The notes under the pieces: model-generated | Seen by the model: the letters and a program-made list of their open reading frames with translations, nothing else | Told to the model about the DNA's origin: nothing | Database searches by the model: none | Shown here: positions 1-13,500 of the stretch, piece after piece | How the letters are laid out: each line of letters opens with the position of its first letter | Numbering within the stretch: position 1 is the first letter of the stretch | Position numbers and translations under genes: made by a program | Origin: Endomychus coccineus | Taxonomy: Eukaryota; Arthropoda; Insecta; Coleoptera; Endomychidae | Direction: 5' to 3' | Assembly (NCBI GenBank): GCA_958510875.1 | Contig: OY294070.1 | Coordinates: forward strand, 15,057,631-15,121,630 | DNA length: 64,000 nt

Positions 1-262
1 TGAACAGCCAATGATTTCTACACAAAAAAGGTACTTTTGGTCATAAGCTCTAATGTTGACCGTTTTCGAGAAAAATCAACTTTTATGTTGAAAAACATGG
101 TAAATTCTTACTAATTAAACAAAATTTATTCAAACGTTAGAACAAGTAACAAAACCAAAAAATTGACCATGTTTTTCAACATAAAAGTTGATTTTTCTCG
201 AAAACGGTCAACTTAAGAGCTTATAACCAAGAGTACCTTTTTTGTGTAGAAAAGATTGGCAG
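1..262. mobile_element. Hairpin MITE with about 105-bp inverted arms
   Basis: The arm from 1 to about 110 is nearly identical to the reverse complement of about 158-262; both outer ends carry tgaac(a/t)gccaat. A 45-bp loop separates them. No coding capacity. It may be the inner part of a larger element that runs off the left edge. Confidence 0.8.
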
Positions 263-614
263 TTCAAATGGTTGTCTCAAAACCGTATTTCTTCCAGTGG
301 CGTAGAAGTTGCAGAGAAGAACATGCACTACCCCTTCAAAATCTTCACCAATTATGACTAAAAAAAAATTTTTATCGCACAGAACATAGCTTGCTATGAG
401 TAGAAAATGTTCGCAAAATTTTTTTTCTGTACGATAAACGCTTCCGGAGATATTTGCAAAAAACGAAATTTTTGTTTCAACTTCAACACCCTACCCTGTA
501 TCTCAAAAACTAAGCGTCTGAGCATATATGTTAATAGGAACTTTTTTTCTTATTTTAGTGTCATCTATCGCTTGACACTATGCACGGTACTTTTTTCTAT
601 GTCACCCTGTATAT
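263..614. mobile_element. Probable right part of a Tc1/mariner-type non-autonomous element
   Basis: Non-coding AT-rich sequence ending caccctg|tata at 608-616, the same kind of terminus as the long-TIR Tc1/mariner elements elsewhere in the window (for example 9271-9278). The matching left end would lie outside the window. Assignment is tentative. Confidence 0.35.
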
Positions 615-1049
615 GTCGATGCTCTAATCACATTCAGTGACGTAATTTCGAATAAGTTTATGTTTGTAATTTTGCTTTTAGAACTTTCATGGCGATGAGT
701 TGCAAATGGCACAAAGCTTATTTCACCATTATGGATACAACTCAAAAAGAAATATTACTCCGTTACGGAAGCACGTTAATGGTTCCTAGACAATTTGAAT
801 GTTGTCATCTTTAAACATTTTTTTTATACTAAGGGTAGTGACAATAGTGATTCAATCTATAAAAATAAGTGTTATATTTTTGTATAGTAGACACATTATG
901 TTCTTATTAAAAGTAAAACTAAGGAATGTATTTCATTTGAACCAGGCATAAAATGTTCCTATCCCCAAAATAATCATTTAATATTCTTTCCCTGTTAATT
1001 AACGAAAATTGCAATACATTCAATGGATTTATTTATTGATGGAATCGTT
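615..1049. other. No recognised feature
   Basis: AT-rich sequence without a convincing reading frame or repeat structure. Confidence 0.4.
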
Positions 1050-1165
1050 CGGCGATCATGTGGTGGTTGATGTGGGTCGTGAGAGCGAAGCGTACATAAA
1101 GACGAAAATAATAAGCATGTGTGTAAGTGTGACTTATTTCCCAAGAGTTTATACATAACCCAGAA
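1050..1165 (+). mobile_element. Degenerate Penelope-like 3' region
   Basis: Matches the downstream part of the Penelope-like 3' regions at 19.5, 24.1 and 42.2 kb: a cgta(c/t)..taaagacgaaaa block followed by a gtgtgac..atttccca(a)gag segment. The ribozyme core is no longer recognisable. Confidence 0.5.
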
Positions 1166-1480
1166 AGGCTAAAACTAATATCTACCGGGATATCAACAAT
1201 TATCTTGGTCAAGGGTGGTTGTGGAATCTAAAACGTATGTCTTAGCTTACGTTTGAAATAATTATGTCACTGTCACACTGACATCATCAATAACCTACAA
1301 ATTTCATACCTATTTATTTCAGTTGTGAAACAATAATGAACTACAAATTAAAAATTATCTTGGTCAAGGGTGGTTGTGGAATGTAAAACGTGTGTCTTAC
1401 TTTAAATTTTTGAATATGTTTTGTTGTGTCAGAATCTGTTGAGTCATTGTGCTGAAATTTTCTAATCCAGTTTTTGAATC

Positions 1481-2562
1481 ATGCCTCTTACCACACAGCA
1501 CAAAATTTTCATGATTGAAGCCTATTTTCGAACGGGTGCGCTAGTTAATGGAAATTGGCAATACAGTCAACGTTTGTGTTTGGACAATTTTCGAGAGCAC
1601 GTCCCAAACGTGGCAATATTACCGGACAATTTTTATGCGTGCCTTACAAATTGTGTTGAAGTGTGGCTCATAAAAAAGGTGCTGGTAGACCAAGAGTTCG
1701 TACAGAAGAGGTTGTCAATGACGTTCGTCAACGTATGGAAGAGGAGCCTGCAAAACATTTGAAACGTCTTTCTCAGGAAATTGGACTTTCTTATGGAACA
1801 TGTCAGAAGATTTTAAAGAAAGACTTGAACATGCGTCCATATAAGATGCAAGCACATCAAGCTCTTCTGTCCGCAGGCCACCCCAGACCTTGCTTACTGC
1901 CATTGGTTTGTCAATAATTTAATGAATGACGATCTTCTGGACTTAACTTTTTTTCTGACGAAGCGTGGTTCCACCTTTCGGGATACATCAATTCTCAAAA
2001 TATGCGAATGTGGAGCAATGATAACCCTCATGTTTTTACTGAATCGCCACTACATGCTCAAAAAATCGGTGTTTGGATGGCAGTTTCTCGCAGAAGAATA
2101 ATTGGGCCAATTTTTTTCGATTTCCCCGTCAACGCAGAAAGGTACAGACACAACTTTTTGGCTGAATTTGTGCAACAGTTAAACGATGATGAACTTCGGT
2201 ACGGTTATTTCCAGCATGACGGTGCAACAGCACATACTACACGAGAAAATATTGCTTTTCTCCGCGAGTTTTTTGATGACCGGCTGATAAGTTTGCATAC
2301 AGAAGTAGGGTTTCCTCCGAGATCACCTTGTTTGACAATTATGAACTATTTTATATTTCCTTACTTGAAAAAAAAGATTTTCGCAACTCCGGTAAATAAT
2401 TTGCAAGAACTTCAACAAAGAATAGTTCAGCAATGTGCAACCATAACGCCAGAAATGCTGCAAAAAGGTTTTCACAGCATGAGGATGCGCGTCAACTTGT
2501 GCATCGAACAAAACGGGGGACATTTCCAACAATTACTGTATTTTAGTTTTTCTTGTTACTAA
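1481..2562 (+). pseudogene. Tc1/mariner transposase remnant (HTH plus DDE)
   Basis: Starts MPLTTQHKIFMIEAYF, like the N-terminal helix-turn-helix region of insect transposases related to DUF4817, followed by KKGAGRPR and a second HTH. DDE part: FSDEAWFHL (first Asp near 1957) and QHDGATAHT (second Asp near 2218). The third acidic residue is replaced: the PPRSPCLTIMNYF block has Asn (2344-2346) where the third Asp is expected, 41 residues after the second. There are at least three frame changes (around 1660, 1895 and 1950). It cannot encode an active enzyme as it stands. Confidence 0.8.
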
Positions 2563-2687
2563 AACTGTTATTGCATAATTTGTAGTTCATTATTGTTTTA
2601 CAACTGAAATAAATAGGTATGAAATTTGTAGGTTATTGATGATGTCAGTGTGACAGTGACATAATTATTTTTAACGTAAAGTAAGAC

Positions 2688-3102
2688 CAAAGAGTTCTAT
2701 ATATAGAGATGACAAGTCGGATTTATACCGTACTTTGCGAGTCTCCCTTTTTTCGTTCTTTACGCATGATCGAGGCAGACGACTTCATTTATGACGCTAT
2801 TGCAGCAGAATAAAGTTATTTTTGTTATTTCGTTTTGTTTATATTATTGTTTTTGAGCGATTTAACCTCAATTTGTTTGTTATTTATGTATTGTTATCTA
2901 TTTATTTTACAACTTTCCTGAATATCTTGAACGACGGAAATTGCGGTGTGAAACAATGTTGCTTCACCCAAGTTCACTTGCAAAAACTAGTCGACTCGAT
3001 CGCTTGGGACGCGGAGAGAGGGTAACCGCGCTGGACTCCCAAAATACGTTCCCTTTATATGCAAACGATACAACTTGTCATCTCTATATATAGAACTCTT
3101 TG
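2688..3102. mobile_element. hAT-type MITE, 415 bp, 8-bp target duplication
   Basis: Perfect 30-bp terminal inverted repeats (2688-2717 and 3073-3102, starting CAAAGAGTTC) flanked by a perfect 8-bp direct repeat agtaagac (2680-2687 and 3103-3110). An 8-bp duplication and a CA-start terminus fit hAT. No transposase. It sits in the right arm of the Tc1/mariner element, so it inserted later. Confidence 0.92.
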
Positions 3103-3160
3103 AGTAAGACACACGTTTTAGATTCCACAACCACCCTTGACCAAGATAATTTTTGATATC

Positions 3161-5124
3161 TCGGTATTTTCGGGAATATCTCGGTATTTTCGGGAAAATT
3201 CTTATATGCATATAGTGAGGCGAGTAAACAAGAAGGAATAATAAAAACTTACCATATATTAGTAGACACTGAAGAAGTCATCATGTAATGGGAAAGATCG
3301 ACGTATGTTCTGATTTGTATTCATCAAAAATAAATTCTAAAAAGACGAAAAAACAATAATTTCCTAAAATTCGGAATCTAACCATAAAAATCATTCAGGT
3401 TAAAATATTATTCTTACACGCCTTTTTGTTCCTAAAAATGTGCGTCCCAATAAAAAAAAACAACTTTGTAACAATATACAAGCTTTATTGAGAAATGGCA
3501 CCATATTAAATATTTCCTTATTTATCATACAAAATATTTAAACGTAGAAATATTGTAAATTTTAGTCTGCTAGATCTGGTATTGTAGAAAATCCTTTCCA
3601 CATTAAACCAAATATTCTTAAACCCTAAAACTTACTACAATAAAATTGCCATTCGTTTAAAAACACCTATAATTGAAGTAATATTTTTAAAATATATAAA
3701 ATCAACTAATAATTATTTCTCGGCAAAGGAACGGTACGATCTTAATTTATAATTATGGGAGCATTTGGTCCCACTTAAATTATTTAAAAAAACAACTTCT
3801 AATTCAGAAAAGAATTTTCCACAAACTACAGTCCAGAGTTATGAAATTGGTTATTATTATATTAGACTAGGATTTTCGCTCATAGCTTCAACAATAATAT
3901 CAAAATAGCAATAATATCGCCAATAAAGATTATTAAAAGGTTTAAAATCAAATTTTTACATATCTTTGGTGTAATTTTACAATTAAAAATGTCCATTTAC
4001 AATGCCGCTATTTGTGGGCTTCATCACAAAATTAAATACACAAAAATCAGCCACAGCAAGCCAACAGGTTTTATGCTTCATTAATGGATAATAATACTTT
4101 TCTAACATAACCTTTCGGAGACTTTTAAAAAATATATCTGAAATCAAATCCCTTTCAAATATATTCGATAAACAATGTAAAACAATAACAATATTTAACA
4201 TATAATATAAATTCGCTAATTCATCACGAATAAACTTAAAAAAGCTGATTCATTACTCATGATACCTGAATGTATTTTAATAATTTTATTTGATTCGCGA
4301 ATAGTATTGAGTAAAAATATTAGAAGCCCAAATAATGTTTTCTTCAATTGGAAATAGAAATAAAATTACTAAATCCTGAAATTTTTAATATTTCATTCAA
4401 ACAAGAAATCATTGAATATTTCTTAAAATAGTCCCTTTATTTGTACGAGGTTACACATACAATTTCAAAATTAATTACCAAAGCTATCGATATTATTTTG
4501 TAAAATGTTTCTGAATTTCATTCAATTGAAGCAGTTTATTAGAACCAATTCTAGAACCTTGAAAAACACCCGAATACGCTTAATTCTGAAACTATAGATG
4601 TTTCGAATGATTATCCATATGAAAGTTTTCAAGTTAATAATACACTGGCAAACATAAGTAATGATATCATCGTAAAAATAAAATGACACTTATTAATGGG
4701 CAAAATATGGAGTGACACATGTCGAGAAGCCGAGACGCTGCAGACGAACAAAATTATTCCACTTTTTTTACCAATCCTCAATGAACCTAAAGGAATTAAA
4801 GTGCGGTTTTTTTCGACCTGGAATGGTTTTGCAAAAAACCGTATTTGAATATTTTGTGATTATTTGTCATATGTTTGTGTGGATTCAACGAAAATAAAGC
4901 AAACTTTTTGAATTAACAATTTCAAAATTTCTGGGAAATTGAATTCAATTGGAAAAATATCTAAAAATTTTGGTATTATTTTCTGATGTTAGTTTAGAAT
5001 TAGTCTATTCATAATTGAAAAATTTTGGAATGCGTATTTTAAATACCTTTAAAACTAACGAAAATAAGAAAGTATCAAGAACTGAATTTCTGAATAATTT
5101 AGCTTAATTGATTGAGAAATTTAT
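3161..5124. other. AT-rich DNA, no feature recognised
   Basis: Lies downstream of the USP32 3' end. Only short chance reading frames are present; no repeat structure or protein similarity was seen by eye. Confidence 0.4.
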
Positions 5125-6060
5125 TTTTTAAATAAGCTTCGAAGTAACTTCGAAAAAATCCTCTAACATAGTTTGAATTTCGATGTGAAACATGTCTAAT
5201 AACGGAAATATAAAGAAACCAAAATTCAATTCATATTTTTGACATATGTGATTTAATTTTCCTAGTATTTTAGTTAATTTAAAAAAATTTAATTTAATGA
5301 ATATTAAATAACGAAAATATAAAGAAATCACTTGATGAGTTTCAAAATTCAATTCATACTCTTGAAACATGTAATTTAATTTTCCTAATTTTTTAGTCAA
5401 TTTGAAAAAAAAAACTAATTTAATGAATATTAAATAACGAAAATGTGAAGAAATCACTTGACATTAATTTCAAAAATGCAATTCATATTCTTGACATATG
5501 TGATTTAATTTTTCTAATATTTTGATAATTTGAAAAAATCTAATCTAATGAATATTAAATAACGAAAATATAAAGAAATCACTTCATATGAGTTTCAAAA
5601 ATCAATTCATACTCTTGACATATGTGATTTTATTTTCCTAATTTTTCAGTCAATTTAAAAAAATCTAATTTAATGAATATTAAATAAAGAAAGTATAAAT
5701 AAATCACTTTATAAGAGTTTTTAAAAATCAATTCATACTCTTGAAATATGTTATTTAATTTTCCTAATTTATTTATCAATTTGAAAAAAATCTGATTAAT
5801 GAATATTAAATAACGAAAATGTGAAGAAATCACTTGATATGAGTTTCAAAAATCAATTCATACTCTTGACATATGTGATTTAATTTTCCTAATTTATTAG
5901 TCAATTTGAAAAAATCTAATTTAATGAATATTAAATAAACAAAATATAAAGAAACCACTTGATTTTAGTTTCAAAAATGCAATTCATATTCTTGACATGT
6001 GATTTAATTTTCCTAATATTATGATAATTTGAAAAAATCTAATTTAATGAATATTAGAGA
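5125..6060. repeat. Tandem array, about 125-bp unit, 7-8 copies
   Basis: The block aaatcactt recurs near 5328, 5454, 5578, 5704, 5829 and 5951 (spacing 123-128). Each unit has ttgacatatgtgatttaatttt followed by tttaatgaatattaaata. Very AT-rich, about 0.8 kb beyond the USP32 stop codon. Confidence 0.9.
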
Positions 6061-6889
6061 AATTTGTAAAATTATTTCTCAGCTTAATTCCAATATAGCC
6101 GACATTGAAATCAGTTCTATGATGATGGAAAACCTAATAAAAAGATTACTAAAATTTTAAAAAATTACATTTTCAAACGCTTAATTGAATTCTGTGGAAA
6201 AAATAAAAATGAAAATGTGTTTCAAAAAAAAATATCACAATTGAAATATTTCAATAAATAATTAATTTAAGAAATCACGTCTAATTTAAAAATGTCTGGA
6301 TTTCTTAGGATTATCCCCATTTTAATTCTAAAATTTAGTACTCCGGAATTGTACAATTTTTCAATGTCAAGCCAAGACAAAATATTATTTCATTTACAGC
6401 GACTACTCGAAAAAATTGGAAGGGGACGACGAATTTGATTAATTTTTCAAACTACCACATAACGCATTTTAGAAACATTTCCGACGATTTATTAAAACTA
6501 CGGGCGAGTAAAAAATACCTTGGAAAAGAACAGCACTCTTGAAAAATGTTAGGAATATCACTGTAAAACTTTTCTGATGGAAAATGGATTGATTAACTCT
6601 TTTTACAACGTCTGAAAAGTCTAGTACTAACGTGAAGTCTAAAAACCTTGAGCACTGCGTTAAAAACGTCCAAGAGTTTTTACATAATTTGGGAGCCAGA
6701 AAGGTCTGATTGTACTCGGAGGCGAAAAATATAGTTAAACGCAAATGGATGTTTCTATACAGATATAGCATATATCAACTCACATTCTTGACACGACTCC
6801 CCATTTCGTCGTCTGCAGATCGATCTCGTAAAGTTGCCAAATGACACTGCCCATGCAAAAATAAAAACCTAAGAAATCGCCTAAAAGTA
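6061..6889 (-). other. USP32 3' untranslated and flanking region
   Basis: Follows the stop codon. TTTATT at 6488-6493 reads AATAAA on the gene strand and would give a 3' UTR of about 400 nt. Nothing else was recognised. Confidence 0.5.
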
Positions 6890-7573
6890 TTACTGTATAG
6901 AACACAACTGTTTGCGCAGCTCAGATTCATTCTCGTCCAATTCGACTTCAGGCACCATTTGACCGTTGCTGCACGTCACGTCCGGCAGGTATGGCTTGTA
7001 GTCGAGCCCGGACCGTTCGTAGAACAGGATGTAGGCGGAGCTGGTGTCTATCTTCGGGATCTTCGCGTCGCTATACGCGCACTTGTAATTGTTTATCGAC
7101 GTTCTTGAACTATACACAGACGACGATGCGTTCATGTCCCCCCTACACAAAGCTAATCTATTACTGCTGGTCGTGCCGCCGACTTCCGTATCGGTCGTCT
7201 CCTCCGAATCGCCCGCGTCGCCGCCACTCGATACGACCGACGATTCAGACGAGACTTTACTAACTACGCCGCCGCCCGTGCTTAACATCGATTCGCGATC
7301 ATTGACCATCGTCGTATCTCCTCCGACGACGATCGAATTTTCAGTCTTCTCGATGGTGTTGATGCTGTTGCGACTGCCTGCGTCCGCGAGGTGTAAATTC
7401 CGACGGCGTGATAGCGGCGTGCATCCGGAATGATCGGCCGCTGCTTTGAGTTTGGAATTTTCGGGGTCCGCCAGCACTTCCCGACACGAACTGTCATTGT
7501 AACAGTACCAATTGCCGTTCGGATTGCAGGCGTAAGAGATGTAATGACCGCTAGTGAGATTCCCAGAATGACT
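6890..7573 (-). CDS. USP32: USP32 exon 18 (His box, stop codon, CSIQ terminus)
   Basis: Reads SHSGNLTSGHYISYA with the catalytic His, then WYCYNDSSC with the acidic residue, a Ser/Thr-rich region, DTSSAYILFYER and the terminus KQLCSIQ followed by TAA. The CSIQ end is a CaaX-type box like the one in vertebrate USP32. A possible poly(A) signal on this strand is at 6488-6493. Confidence 0.96.
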   Translation of the reverse strand, partial: SHSGNLTSGHYISYACNPNGNWYCYNDSSCREVLADPENSKLKAAADHSGCTPLSRRRNLHLADAGSRNSINTIEKTENSIVVGGDTTMVNDRESMLSTGGGVVSKVSSESSVVSSGGDAGDSEETTDTEVGGTTSSNRLALCRGDMNASSSVYSSRTSINNYKCAYSDAKIPKIDTSSAYILFYERSGLDYKPYLPDVTCSNGQMVPEVELDENESELRKQLCSIQ

Positions 7574-10500
7574 CTGAAAGTAAAATATCATCATCATCAT
7601 CAGTGATTCGTCCGCCCGGCTTTCCACACGCATGGGATCAATTTCAACGTTGCAGAGTATACAGGCTGTCCTCGAACTGCGTGGCTAAAATAAAACCGAA
7701 GATTCTTTGATTTGAATAAAATTTGATGAGCCTTTTTACTTTTGCCTCAAGTGTCTTGTTTAGCCGGTAGAGGGCTTCAAAGTTGCAAAAATAATTTTGT
7801 TTTTTCGGTATAACTTGAGAACGTGATGGAGGACTTTTACAATATTTGGCAGGTGAGTTACTGTAAATAATAGCCGTTTTTGAGAGCGGAGCATAGAGCC
7901 TTAGAGACCATAGAAATGTCTCAAACTTGAGGATGTAACGGGAAAAGTGTCCAGAACTTTTATGTGGTCGATGTAATTCACTCGATATTTTTTATGTAGG
8001 ATTAGCTTGAAAAAATTAATTTTCGAGTCTCTGCAATTTTGGCTTAATAATTTTACTTGATTAAAATACCTTAGTTGCCTTTGCTTTTCTAATGTCATTT
8101 TGGCCTTTGGAGAATTTATTCTCAAAACCGTCAGTTTTTACTTTGCTTTCCGTAAAAATTTTATAAAATTATGGCTCAAAATTTCACACTGAAATGGTTA
8201 ATATCTCGGTAAAACACGAATAATAAAAACAATAGAAATGGGGAAACGATGTGATTATTTAGGAAAAACAAATGCTAAATTAAAAGAAACAACAAAACTT
8301 TTTGGGAAATTGCTAAGGCATCAATTGTTCGAAATGTTGCCCCCATTTTCCTGAATACACAAATTAATTCGTTTCAAGAAATTGGATTGAACTCTGGCTA
8401 GTACTTCAGGATCATTCTTCAATAAATCCGCTTCCTGATTAATTCGTTGCAACAATTCCTCTCGTGTGTTTACTGGAGCTGCATAAACTTTCGACTTCAA
8501 AGCGCCCCATAGAAAGAAGTCGCAGGGCGTCAAATCAGGGGAGCGGGCCGGCCAGTTCACTGGTGCATCGTGTCCTCTACCTATCCAGCGATCTGGATAT
8601 TCCGCATTCAAATGTCGCCTCACAGCTAATTTGAAATGAGGAGGTGCATCATCATGGATAAACCAGGCCACGACGAATGTGTAAGGGCAAGTCTTCCAAC
8701 AGTTCAAGTAGCCTTTGTTCCAAAAAGTTCAAGTAGTTCTCCCCGTTCAATTGATCGGGTATACGTTTTGAGAATAAATTCTTCAAATGCCAAAATGACA
8801 TTAGAAAAGCAAAGGCAACTAAGGTATTTTAATCAAGTAAAATTAGTAAGCCAAAATTGCAGACTCGAAAATTAATTTTTTCAAGCTAATCCGTTGATTT
8901 TATCAAAATTTTCTAAGAGTAAGAAAAGTTTTCAAATTAGATAAGCTATCTACATAAAAAATATCGAGTGAATTACATTGACCACAAAAAAGTTCTGGAC
9001 ACTTTTCCCGTTACATCCTCAAATTCTATGGTCTCTAAGGCTCTGTGCTCCACTCTCAAAAATGGCCATTATTGACAGTAACTCACCTGCTAAATATTGT
9101 AAAAGTTCTTCATCACGTTCTCAAGTTATACAGAAAAAACAAAATTATTTTTGCAATTTTGAAGCCCTCTACCGGGTAAACAAGACACTTGAGGCAAAAG
9201 TAAAAAGGCTCATAACTTTTTTTCGAATCAAAGAATCTTCGGCTTTATTTTGGCCACGCAGTTCGAGGACACCCTGTATAAACATGTCGGAAAATTGAAG
9301 CCCTATTTACACGGCGCATAGTGTAGTAACATATCCTACATTCGTGTTCAGCAGAGCTTGGAAATCCATATCCACTATCATTGTGAAGCCTAAAACATTG
9401 TAGTACAACCTCTCATAGCTGTAAGGTGTCTAAAAGCACCAAGAAAATCTAGGACTCCAATATTGTAATAATGCAAAAAAAAATGCTGCAAACAGATTAC
9501 AATGGCATTGAGCATAGAAATAAGAGTAGTTCATAATGCTGCCGTTTCAGATCAAATCAACTTAAATCGTCGAAATCTTAAATATTTGTCAGATTTTAAC
9601 ATTGCAGAGTATACATAGAAAAATTGGAACCAAAGAAATACATTGCCGCTTTTGACTACGATGCAGTTCAAAAGAACTCCATTTAGAGAATCACAATTGA
9701 CCATGAAAATAGACTCGAAAGTCGCAAAATTTGGCAAAAAAAGGTTTCGAAACGCACGTAAACAAACACGGCGTTACGAAGTTTCTCCAGTAACTGGAGC
9801 TAAGATGGCGCTCGAGAATGCCCTCCTATTTAGAGCTCTAGCAACGCTGCAAAATTGAGATATTTTCATATTTCACAGATTTGGAAGACGCATATATGGA
9901 TAAAACGAAAAAAGAATAGAAAACATCTCAGTATAAGGTCTTAGAAGCAGTTCGAATATCCTCGTAGGTCGAAATTTCAATTTGGTCGGTGCACAATGTC
10001 GAAAACTATCTTAAAAATATACAACAACGGCCTGTAAGTAATTTTAGGAATAATCTGTGTATTTAATACCTGAAAACATTGTTCGCACATGAATAAAAAG
10101 TTTAAAAGAGGAAACCTCGAAAGTTTGAAGGGTACAAGGTTGAAAGTAGCTATACTATCAATGATTTCGAGTAGAAAAAATGTAAAAAGTACTTACAACA
10201 ACCGCGTACAACTGATATTTCAGATCAAAAGCATCCTGTCCGGGCAACAGATGGTGCTGATGGTAGTCCTTCAGGTGTTCATCGATAATCGGCGTTTTCA
10301 GCAAACTCGTCGACTCCAACCGTGCTCTTCCTTTCGTGCCCACGTTCGTCGCCTTGGGCTTGTAACTCGTCGTCAAACTGTCCTTATTTGGTAACGTTTT
10401 GGGCAGAGTCGCGTCGCACAACAATTTGGAACGTTCGCAGTGGCCGTCTTTGCCGTCCTCGCTGCACGTCTCTTCCAAGATCTTCTCGCTGTTCTGACTG

Positions 10501-13500
10501 TCGCACAGGCTGTCCTCCAACTCTTTGTTCTTGCGGCTTTCCAACAGTTGTTGGTGACGCAGGATGGTCTCTTGCGGAACGGAGGCGAGATAGGCTGTGG
10601 GATCGAAGTTTTTGAACGGAAAATTGACCACCTTCTGAGTTTTCACCCATTTATTGTTCACGTAATCGAAACGTTTTAGATGAATTATCTGTAAACGAAT
10701 AAGAAGAATTACTTCAGATCGAAAAACTTGTATAAGCTTGTCACCCTCTAATTAAATGAGATGCAGTTCCGTGAAAATAATATGGATCTCTAGTATAGCT
10801 TCTTATTTGACTAGCTGTTCTCCCGGGCTACGCCCGACGAACAGCTAACATCATTAGCTAACAATCAGTTCTTTTTTATGTGAAACGCTTTTGTAAGGGT
10901 TTAGTCGGATAGTGCGTGGTCACCTTTAGGTGAGGTATATGGGCACCTTTAGGTTGTCACTCTGACAGACGTCACTTTGACAGTTATAGGTTATCTAGAG
11001 AGTAGTACGCGTTCATAGAATAATTTACTATTAGTACGTGTTATTCTATGATTAAAGAAAATTGCAAAAGAAAATAAAGGAACATTTGAATATGTATATA
11101 CTGTTTTTGTTGGATTAGTTAGCGTGGAGCTTGTCAATTTTGAAGAATGGCGGTATAAATGGGGTATTAGTACGCGTTCATAGAATAATTTACTATTAGT
11201 ACGTGTTATTCTATGATTAAAGAGAAGTAGTAGCTATTCATAGAAGAATATAAAATCAGAATAGTCAAATCTTAGTCAAAGGTGTCACTTTGTCAACTGT
11301 AGGTTATATGATTTAGTGAAGCTTCAAGTATTGCAAAAGAAAATAAAGGAACATTTGAATATGTATATACTGTTTTTGTTGGATTAGTTAGCGTGGAGCT
11401 TGTCAATTTTGAAGAATGGCGGTATAAATGGGGTATTATAATACCCTCTATAGAACAAGACCTGTACATTGAGTACAAAAGTCAGTGTGACGACACCAAC
11501 AAGAGACGTAGGATACGACAGTATCGTTTAGTCTTGGTAGAGCGTAGCAGGTATTGAGTTTGACAGGTGATAAATATTACAATTTAACAAGTTTTGACTA
11601 TTTTTTGTGGAAAATCAAATGCTGCACCTGTTCCTAAGGTGTCCTCGTGTGATTGGAACGTATTAACTGTGAATAAGCGTGTATAAGAGGGTTATGACTG
11701 AATAAAGTGCGTTGCAAAATGGCTTCTTAAGTTAATGTTTATGTGGTTCTTATAGTCTTGTGTCGTTAGTAACATTTGTTAAATACTTATGCAAAATAAA
11801 TGTTGTGCTCCTGGTTGCAGAGGAAACTACAACAAACGGCCAACAAGTTAAAATTTTTAGTCTTCCTAAGGATAATGAACTACGCCTCAACTTTGTCGCT
11901 TAATATTGAGTTTTCTCTCAGATAGATCACTCTGTGTGGTGGTTGACAGAGTATCCTCCGATACAATGGCTATCAACGCTGGTGTTCCACAGGGATCTGT
12001 TTTGGCACCAACTTTGTCCCGTCCACAGCTTTCCAGATGATGGTACACTTCATACCGCTTTCTCATCTAGAGCCCCTATACCATCCAATGAAGCCAGAGG
12101 ACCGAAACTGGTTGACGCAATTAATGGAGATCTGGCAACTATTTACAAATGGGGATCTGATAATCTAGTAGTTTAATGCAACCAAAACTCAAGCTTGCAT
12201 CTCCTCCAGGAAGGCGGATCCTACAATCCCTAATATGATGAAGTCAGGTACAACTATTCCTATGAAGACTTTCATATCCATGCTCGGAATCACCACCAAC
12301 AGCACCCTCTCATGGGATAATCACATGAGGTCCATTGCGAAAACTGCTTCACAAAAACTTTTTCTATTCCGTGCCAAGAGCTACTTTACATCTCAGCAGC
12401 TCATCTTAATCTACAAAGCACAGACCTGTCCTGGAGTAATGTTCACATGTTTGGAGTTCGGGTCCCAAAAATACGCTGAAGCTCTTGGATTATATCCAGA
12501 AGAGAGCTATTCGTCTGATTGATGATGTCACATTTACCAAGTTCATTGACCTCTCTAGAACTAGTCACCCCTTCATTGTCTAACTCGAGACCTGCCGAAC
12601 AGCGAAGTTGTGGAGCTCTTTGCCTAGTGAGGTCTTTCCCTATGCCTATAACCTCCAAACCTTCAAGAAAAATCCATATCTCCTGTCCGAACATTCCACT
12701 GCTGGCTCACACGATGTTCTTCGAACATTTCTAGGTTAGTCGATTTATAGAAAAAAAAATGAAAGCTTCAAAATTCGGTGGCAGTTCAAAAAATTCGGAG
12801 GTGAAAACCTTTATTGACTGGACTATGTAAGGAAAAGCTTTTTCTTCTCGAGATTCCAATCCTTACCACCATGTCATTTTCATTCAATTTTTCAAATTGC
12901 CGAAAATCGCTTGTGACTACGATGCAGTTCTAAAGAATTCCATTTAGAGAATCACAATTGACCATGAAAACAGACTTGAAAAGTTTTCATGATCGGATAA
13001 TAATATTTTTCCGAATAAATGTTCATTTTGGAGCAATAGGGGTTGATATTCCCGAACATTCGTAAACTACAATAAGCGTTTTTTTGTCCTGGGGTATATG
13101 TCAAATTTAGAAATTATAATAGACAATTCCGTCTGAACACGGTCGTACATACAGGTCTGGTAACTCTATGGTTGACTTGAGTCGCTTACGCGTCGTTAAA
13201 CTCGTAGTCCCTCGCTCAACCACCAGCTGGCGCTTGGATCAAGAGGGGGTAAAACGATTTCTTTCCGGAATCGCAAGCAGTGTTACTAATGACCATTTGC
13301 ACTGTTTAAGCATAGCTTAAAATTGTCGAAATGTTAACTTTGAACCTTTTAAAAGGTCGTGATAGCCCCAAACTGGGTCGAAAACTGTTTTGAATTGGTT
13401 AATTTTCGATAAATAGAATGACGTTCACGTGAGGGGCGCGTAGCTCGCGAGTTAGAAAAGTGCAAATTTACTGTACATAGAACGTCTTAACTAGGACTTT

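Larger units (their letters stand above)
1196..3153 (+). mobile_element. Tc1/mariner-type transposon with long TIRs, decayed and interrupted
   Basis: Left TIR about 1191-1352 is the inverse of 2578-2676 plus 3111-3160, the right arm being split by a hAT MITE. Both tips share attatcttggtcaagggtgg. A second copy of the tip sits at 1355-1400, so the left end is duplicated or two elements overlap. The interior encodes a broken transposase. Confidence 0.8.

Noticed and set aside
407..640. 77-codon frame at the left edge
   Set aside because: Lies in MITE-like non-coding sequence, low complexity, no similarity.
9643..9858. 71-codon frame with basic C-terminus
   Set aside because: Its first third is a dispersed repeat also found at 12.9 kb; no conserved protein recognised.
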